Source: Sediminibacterium sp. (GTDB lineage: Bacteria > Bacteroidota > Bacteroidia > Chitinophagales > Chitinophagaceae). Taken from it: a stretch of DNA of 61,057 nucleotides. Both the position numbers and the translations under genes were made by a program. The notes below the pieces were generated by a model that saw only the letters and a list, made by a program, of their open reading frames with translations, searched no databases and had not been told where the DNA came from. The DNA is taken from contig QYPL01000023.1 in the NCBI GenBank assembly GCA_007280515.1, positions 1-61,057 of the forward strand. The letters are read 5' to 3'. Of the stretch, positions 56,185 to 61,057 are shown piece after piece (position 1 is the first letter of the stretch; each line of letters opens with the position of its first letter).

Positions 56185-56217
56185 AGATATAGAATAATAT
56201 TAGAATAAGATATAGAA
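56185..56217. repeat. AT-rich degenerate repeat between nuoD and nuoH
   Basis: agatatagaa occurs at 56185-56194 and again at 56208-56217 within a 75-base AT-rich run rich in taga/gaat units. No reading frame for NuoE, NuoF or NuoG remains in this gap, which would otherwise hold them. Confidence 0.6.
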
Positions 56218-56248
56218 AGAATTGTTTCTTATATAAAAACAGTAACGC

Positions 56249-57325
56249 ATGTTTAGTTTAGAAGGAATTACAACCAGTGTTCAAGATTGGTTATTTATGA
56301 AGTTCAATCCCACGATGGCCTTGGCAATGGAATGTATTATTGTTATTTTATTATCCATAAGTTTATTTGCCCTATTGGGTTTGGTATTGGTACTAATGGA
56401 AAGAAAGGTAGCTGCGCATATTCAAATTCGATTAGGACCCAACCGTGTAGGCCCAGGCGGTATGTTTCAAACAGTGGCCGATACTTTGAAATTAATTATG
56501 AAAGAAGGCTTAGTGCCCGATATGGCAGATAAGTTTTTATTTAACCTAGCTCCTTTTGTAGTAATGATGGTAGGGATGTTATTGTTAGCCCCCATTGCTT
56601 TTGCGAAGAATTTTCAAATCTGGGATATTAATATTGGGGTCTTGTATATTTCTGCGGTTTCTTCATTATCGGTGATAGGTATTTTAATGGCAGGCTGGGC
56701 AAGTAATAATAAATACTCTTTATTAGGTGCGATGCGCAGTGGCGCTCAAATAGTAAGCTATGAATTGTCTGCAGGCTTTGCAGTATTAACCATTGTGGTA
56801 TTAACAGGTAGTTTACAACTTTCAGAAATTGTAAAAGCCCAAGAAAACGGCTGGTGGATTTTTAAAGGACATATTCCAGCGCTGATTGCCTTTGTATTAT
56901 ACATTATTGCAGTGACTGCTGAAACCAATCGTGCCCCTTTTGATTTAGCAGAAGCAGAGTCGGAATTAACAGCAGGTTTTCATACCGAATACTCTGGTAT
57001 GCGTTTTGCCCTATTCTTCTTAGCAGAGTACATTAACATATTTATTGTTTGTGCTATTGGTGCCACTTTATTTTTTGGTGGTTGGATGCCATTACATATT
57101 GGACATTGGGAAGCATTCAATCATATCATGGATTATATTCCTTCTTCGGTTTGGTTTATGGGAAAAACATTTTTCCTCATCTTTTTAATTATGTGGTTTA
57201 GATGGACCTTCCCAAGACTACGCGTAGATCAATTATTGAATTTAGAATGGAAATATTTATTACCTATAAGCTTGTTTAACCTTTTATTAGTAGCCGTAAT
57301 TGCTATATTAGGTTGGCATTTTTAA
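56249..57325 (+). CDS. nuoH: NADH-quinone oxidoreductase subunit H
   Basis: NuoH (358 residues) is the membrane subunit at the joint of the two arms and part of the quinone cavity. It has eight or so membrane helices. Family features are ERKVAAHIQIRLGPNRVGPGGMFQ (read in parts), RSGAQIVSYELSAGFAVL, ETNRAPFDLAEAESELTAGFHTEYSGM, and the C-terminal WFRWTFPRLRVDQLL. It starts the second half of the cluster. Confidence 0.97.
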   Translation: MFSLEGITTSVQDWLFMKFNPTMALAMECIIVILLSISLFALLGLVLVLMERKVAAHIQIRLGPNRVGPGGMFQTVADTLKLIMKEGLVPDMADKFLFNLAPFVVMMVGMLLLAPIAFAKNFQIWDINIGVLYISAVSSLSVIGILMAGWASNNKYSLLGAMRSGAQIVSYELSAGFAVLTIVVLTGSLQLSEIVKAQENGWWIFKGHIPALIAFVLYIIAVTAETNRAPFDLAEAESELTAGFHTEYSGMRFALFFLAEYINIFIVCAIGATLFFGGWMPLHIGHWEAFNHIMDYIPSSVWFMGKTFFLIFLIMWFRWTFPRLRVDQLLNLEWKYLLPISLFNLLLVAVIAILGWHF

Positions 57326-57342
57326 TTTAAATGATTTAGAAA

Positions 57343-57819
57343 ATGTTTTTGAAAGAGTATATATCAGATGTGGTGAACGGCGTAAGTTCTTTATTAAAAG
57401 GAATGCGTAAGACAGGTTATTACTTTACGCATCCTAAAGAAATTATTACAGAACAATACCCCGACAACCGTGCCACCTTATTATTATCAGAAAGGTTCAA
57501 GGGAGAAGTGGTTATGCCACATGATGCAAACAATGAGCATACCTGCACAGGTTGTACTGCTTGTGAATTAGCCTGCCCGAATGGTACTATTAAAGTAGTG
57601 ACTAAGTTTGAAGTATCACCAGAAGGTAAAAAGAAAAAAGCTATTGACACTTTAGTATACAGGTTGGAGCTTTGCACCATGTGTAATTTATGCATCGTAG
57701 CCTGCCCAAGTGATGCCATTAAAATGGTACCTAATTTTGAGCACAGTGTTTTTGATAGAACTAAATTAACCAAGGTATTAAATCAACCGGGATCTAAAAT
57801 AAGGGAGGGAATAGAATAA
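57343..57819 (+). CDS. nuoI: NADH-quinone oxidoreductase subunit I
   Basis: NuoI (158 residues) carries two 4Fe-4S clusters (N6a and N6b) that pass electrons to N2. Both four-cysteine motifs are complete: CTGCTACELACPNG and CTMCNLCIVACPSDA. The N-terminus is a short helix. Its stop overlaps the nuoJ start by one base (TAATG), so the two are translationally coupled. Confidence 0.96.
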   Translation: MFLKEYISDVVNGVSSLLKGMRKTGYYFTHPKEIITEQYPDNRATLLLSERFKGEVVMPHDANNEHTCTGCTACELACPNGTIKVVTKFEVSPEGKKKKAIDTLVYRLELCTMCNLCIVACPSDAIKMVPNFEHSVFDRTKLTKVLNQPGSKIREGIE

Positions 57820-58361
57820 TGAATACATCAGCCATCCTATTTTACGCTATTGCTACACTTATACTAGGTGCAGCATTACTAGCCGTAACATCACTTAAAA
57901 TATTTCGTTCAGCCATTTGGTTGTTATTTTCTTTAGTGGGTATTGCAGCACTATATTTTTGGATGCAGGTAGAATTTATTGCAGCCATTCAAATAGTGGT
58001 CTATGTAGGAGGTATTGTGGTTTTAATTATCTTCTCTATTTTCTTAACGCAACAATCTGGAAATAAAATGGCCAAGCCAGCCAGGCCTAAAATTATTTTT
58101 TCTGCATTGGCTGCTCTATTAGGCACTGCCTTTACTTTTAATTTAATCAATCATTACGGATTCAATACGGTTTCGGCTCAGCCTTTTAATTCAAGTGTGA
58201 GTGAAATTGGTACACAAATGTTAAGTACTACTTCACATGGTTTTATCCTGCCTTTCGAAGTAGTGAGTATGTTATTATTAGCTGCCATGGTGGGTTGTAT
58301 TGTAATTGCGATGAAACCTACAAGTGCTGATATTGTTCATCTAAACAAAAAGGAGGATTAA
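57819..58361 (+). CDS. nuoJ: NADH-quinone oxidoreductase subunit J
   Basis: NuoJ (180 residues) is a membrane subunit with five helices. The helix 3 segment AAIQIVVYVGGIVVLIIFSIFLTQQ (read in parts) is characteristic, as is FEVVSMLLLAAMVGCIV at the C-terminal end. Overlaps nuoI by one base; nuoK follows after 4 bases. Confidence 0.94.
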   Translation: MNTSAILFYAIATLILGAALLAVTSLKIFRSAIWLLFSLVGIAALYFWMQVEFIAAIQIVVYVGGIVVLIIFSIFLTQQSGNKMAKPARPKIIFSALAALLGTAFTFNLINHYGFNTVSAQPFNSSVSEIGTQMLSTTSHGFILPFEVVSMLLLAAMVGCIVIAMKPTSADIVHLNKKED

Positions 58362-58365
58362 TTCC

Positions 58366-58680
58366 ATGAACGAAATACCCTTAACCCATATACTTTTTGT
58401 AAGCACTGCCCTATTTTTTATAGGCATGTATGGTTTATTTACTAGAAGGAATTTAATTACTATGTTAATGTCTATTGAACTTATGCTCAATAGCGTGAAT
58501 ATTAATTTTGTTGCTTTTAATAAATATTTATTCCCCGATAAACTAGATGGTTTATTCTTTTCTTTATTTATTATCACCATTGCAGCAGCGGAAGCCGCAG
58601 TGGCCATTGCCATTATCATTAATTTATATCGCAGTCATCAATCTATTGATGTTGACGATGCAACAGAAATGAAATTTTAA
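58366..58680 (+). CDS. nuoK: NADH-quinone oxidoreductase subunit K
   Basis: NuoK (104 residues) has three membrane helices and a conserved membrane Glu in MSIELMLNSVNINFVAF, expected for proton transfer. A second conserved acidic residue lies in AAAEAAVAIAI. Length is typical. It is 2 bases from nuoL. Confidence 0.96.
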   Translation: MNEIPLTHILFVSTALFFIGMYGLFTRRNLITMLMSIELMLNSVNINFVAFNKYLFPDKLDGLFFSLFIITIAAAEAAVAIAIIINLYRSHQSIDVDDATEMKF

Positions 58681-58682
58681 TT

Positions 58683-60674
58683 ATGTCAAACTACTTATAT
58701 ATACTTTGGATCCCCTTACTTCCGCTTGCTACCTTTGTAGTGCTGGGTTTATTTGGACGCAAATACTTTGCTAAAACGGCAGGTATTATTTCTACGGCTT
58801 CTTTACTTACTTCTACCATACTTTCTTTTGTAGCTGCCAAGCAATACTTTTTTGTAGATGGAAAAGTGAATGGGATTTATCAAAAAATTATTGCTTTAAA
58901 ATATACTTGGTTGCAGTTTAGTCCCAATGTCTCTATTGATATGGGTGTAATAGTTGACCCTATTTCTGTCATGATGCTGATTGTAGTGACTTCTGTTTCT
59001 TTAATGGTGCATGTATTTAGTTTAGGGTATATGAAGGGCGAAGAGCGTTTTGCTACTTATTATGCTTTCTTATCTTTATTTACCTTCTCTATGTTGGGTT
59101 TAATATTATCAGTGAATATATTTCAAGTGTATATGTTCTGGGAATTAGTGGGTGTATCTAGTTTCTTATTAATTGGTTACTACTTTAACAAACCTTCTGC
59201 CGTGGCTGCTTCTAAAAAAGCATTCATTGTAACGCGCTTTGCCGATTTAGGCTTTTTAATAGGCATTATGATTATGGGTTTTTACGGAGGTAGTTTAGAT
59301 ATTGGTTTATTAATTCAAAAATTTACATCAGCTCAGTCTCCTGAATTTTTAAGCATTACCAGTACTAGCTTTTTAGGGGCAAGCATGCTTACTTGGGGAC
59401 TTACTTTAATATTTATGGGTGGTGCAGGAAAGTCTGCTATGTTTCCTTTACATATTTGGTTGCCCGATGCCATGGAAGGCCCAACACCAGTGTCTGCCTT
59501 AATTCACGCAGCTACCATGGTAGTAGCAGGTGTGTATTTAGTAGCCAGATTATTTCCCATCTTCTCCATGGATGAAGCGGCCTTAACCATTGTAACTTAT
59601 GTAGGTGCTTTTTCTGCACTTCTTGCAGCCATTATTGCATGTACACAAACCGATATTAAAAGAGTACTCGCTTATTCTACTATGTCGCAAATTGGCTACA
59701 TGATGTTTGCCTTAGGTATTTCAAAAAATGGGGGAGAAAACGGATTAGGCTTTATGGCTTCTATGTTTCATTTATTTACGCATGCGTTTTTTAAGAGTTT
59801 ATTATTCTTAGGCGCAGGTTCGGTAATACATATGGTGCATAGCAATGAAATGAAAGATATGGGAGGATTAAGAAAATTAATGCCTATAACGCATATTGCC
59901 TTTTTAATTGCTTGTTTAGCTATTGCAGGTATTCCTCCTTTTGCAGGATTTTTTAGTAAAGAAGAAATATTGACTGCCGCTTTTCATGAGAATAAATTAA
60001 TTTATGGAGTTGCCTTATTTACGGCTGCACTTACAAGTTTTTATATGTTCCGATTGTACTTTAATATTTTCTGGAGCAAGGAAGCGCCTGCAAAAGCGCA
60101 TAGTGCTGTTCACAATCACGCACATAAGGCTGGACACAACGATGACCATAAGGATGCGCACGACCATGGAGAAGGAACCTGGACCATGAAACTACCTTTA
60201 ATTATTTTAGCTGCATGTGCAGTGGGTGTAGGCTTTATTCCTTTCTCTCAATTTATTACTTCCGACGGTGCTGCCTTAGAAACCCATATTGATATGATAT
60301 TTTCTATTGCGCCAGTAAGCTTATCTATAATAGCCATTTTACTTTCTGCAAGTTTTTACAAAAATCAAAATACAAAATCGGATAAAGCAGTTGCCTTATT
60401 TGGTGGCTTTTACAGAGCCGCTTATAAAAAGTTTTATGTAGATGAATTGTATTTGTTTATCACTAAAAAAATTGTCTTCCCTCTTATAGGGCAACCTATT
60501 GCTTGGGCCGATAGAAATATAGTTGATGGTTTTATCTTATTATTAGCAAGTACCACTGCTAAAATTTCAGCAGCTATTAAGGGACTACAATCGGGTAAGG
60601 TTCAAAACTATGCCTTGTACTTCTTTGGTGGTGTAATTGCCTTATCGGTATTATTTATTTATATCTGGAAATAA
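58683..60674 (+). CDS. nuoL: NADH-quinone oxidoreductase subunit L
   Basis: NuoL (663 residues) is an antiporter-like proton channel at the far end of the membrane arm. It has about 16 helices and the family segments FWELVGVSSFLLIGYYF, GKSAMFPLHIWLPDAMEGPTPVSALIHAATMVVAG (read in parts) and DIKRVLAYSTMSQIGYM. An unusual loop near residues 471-500 is rich in His (eight within about 27 residues, AHSAVHNHAHKAGHNDDHKD). nuoM begins 9 bases later. Confidence 0.97.
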   Translation: MSNYLYILWIPLLPLATFVVLGLFGRKYFAKTAGIISTASLLTSTILSFVAAKQYFFVDGKVNGIYQKIIALKYTWLQFSPNVSIDMGVIVDPISVMMLIVVTSVSLMVHVFSLGYMKGEERFATYYAFLSLFTFSMLGLILSVNIFQVYMFWELVGVSSFLLIGYYFNKPSAVAASKKAFIVTRFADLGFLIGIMIMGFYGGSLDIGLLIQKFTSAQSPEFLSITSTSFLGASMLTWGLTLIFMGGAGKSAMFPLHIWLPDAMEGPTPVSALIHAATMVVAGVYLVARLFPIFSMDEAALTIVTYVGAFSALLAAIIACTQTDIKRVLAYSTMSQIGYMMFALGISKNGGENGLGFMASMFHLFTHAFFKSLLFLGAGSVIHMVHSNEMKDMGGLRKLMPITHIAFLIACLAIAGIPPFAGFFSKEEILTAAFHENKLIYGVALFTAALTSFYMFRLYFNIFWSKEAPAKAHSAVHNHAHKAGHNDDHKDAHDHGEGTWTMKLPLIILAACAVGVGFIPFSQFITSDGAALETHIDMIFSIAPVSLSIIAILLSASFYKNQNTKSDKAVALFGGFYRAAYKKFYVDELYLFITKKIVFPLIGQPIAWADRNIVDGFILLLASTTAKISAAIKGLQSGKVQNYALYFFGGVIALSVLFIYIWK

Positions 60675-60683
60675 AATATTTAT

Positions 60684-61057
60684 ATGAATTTATCATTGTT
60701 AATCCTAGTTCCCTTACTCACTGCCCTACTCATTTTATTGAGTAAGCAATTAGCACAAATAAGAGTTATTGGACTAGTGGGATCCCTTGCACAATTAGGC
60801 GCAGCTGCATGGTTGTTGAAATTATATATGAATCAAAGAGCTGCAGGCAATACCGCTACGCATTTATTTGAAACGAATACCACTTGGTTTAAAGCATTAA
60901 ATATTAATTATCATATAGGTATTGATGGCATTGCACTAGCTATGATTTTATTAACATCTCTTATTGTAGTGGCGGGTATACTGGTTTCTTGGACGATGGA
61001 AAAACTAAGTAAGGAATATTTTTTCTTACTGGTATTGTTAAGTATGGGTGCTTATGG
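60684..61057 (+). CDS. nuoM: NADH-quinone oxidoreductase subunit M (N-terminal fragment)
   Basis: This is the first 124 codons of NuoM, the second antiporter-like proton channel; it is cut by the right edge. The start MNLSLLILVPLLTALLILLS and the segment FKALNINYHIGIDGIALAMILLTSLI (read in parts) are typical, with the conserved acidic residue of the ion channel still further on. nuoN is outside the window. Confidence 0.93.
   Translation, partial: MNLSLLILVPLLTALLILLSKQLAQIRVIGLVGSLAQLGAAAWLLKLYMNQRAAGNTATHLFETNTTWFKALNINYHIGIDGIALAMILLTSLIVVAGILVSWTMEKLSKEYFFLLVLLSMGAY

Overview
The window is chromosomal DNA from a Bacteroidota bacterium. It is visibly AT-rich and gene-dense. The evidence is a complete gldKLMN type IX secretion core, an ATP synthase a subunit with a long exported N-terminal extension, SusC/BtuB-style TonB receptors, a bifunctional Rel enzyme, and many promoters matching the Bacteroidota -7 box TAnnTTTG instead of TATAAT. 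The short compact intergenic gaps and the housekeeping gene mix suggest a Chitinophagaceae-like aquatic or soil species, but that family placement is a guess. I see no phage, insertion sequence, CRISPR array, rRNA or tRNA.

Layout. 1-2745 (minus): F1Fo ATP synthase genes atpB-E-F-H-A (atpA runs off the left edge), with a terminator-like hairpin just after atpE. 2867-8811: an MsbA-like ABC exporter divergent from rel/spoT, then purA and a small charged protein. 8820-15989 (minus): gatA, tatA, rplS, rny, a candidate 6S-type RNA, zapA, a coiled-coil gene and pheT. 16212-21646 (plus): dnaB, rsmE, a GNAT-like gene, and dnaX carrying an A10 slippery tract. 21728-28768: a YciH/SUI1 factor, gpmI, engB, a YkuK-family gene, a second ABC exporter and uvrC. 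28790-33519 (minus): gldN, gldM, gldL and gldK. 33666-39786: a YyaL-type thioredoxin-fold protein, hemD, a DUF4271 membrane protein, hemW and gpsA. 39873-44243 (minus): an efflux adaptor, a TolC-like protein and an APC permease. 44333-53516: a cobalamin riboswitch with btuB, marC, a heme-type TonB receptor with a small membrane protein, a lipid kinase and another TonB receptor. 53639-61057 (plus): nuoA-B-C-D-H-I-J-K-L-M, with nuoE, nuoF and nuoG absent from the usual place.

How the genes work together. Both ends of the window encode energy metabolism, with complex I on the right and ATP synthase on the left. Several genes belong to replication and repair (dnaB, dnaX, uvrC), translation (rplS, pheT, gatA, rsmE, engB, yciH) and heme-related functions (hemD, hemW, heme-type receptor). 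GldKLMN is the envelope-spanning core of type IX secretion and gliding.

The points most worth a second look are these. The dnaX A10 tract is followed by a stop in both alternative frames, so it should yield a gamma-like short clamp-loader subunit. Complex I has an 11-subunit gene order. -7 boxes lie only 4-7 bases before start codons, implying leaderless mRNAs. A hairpin follows atpE, and a structured RNA candidate lies between zapA and rny. Small tandem duplications recur, with periods that are multiples of three inside genes and 13-14 bases between genes.
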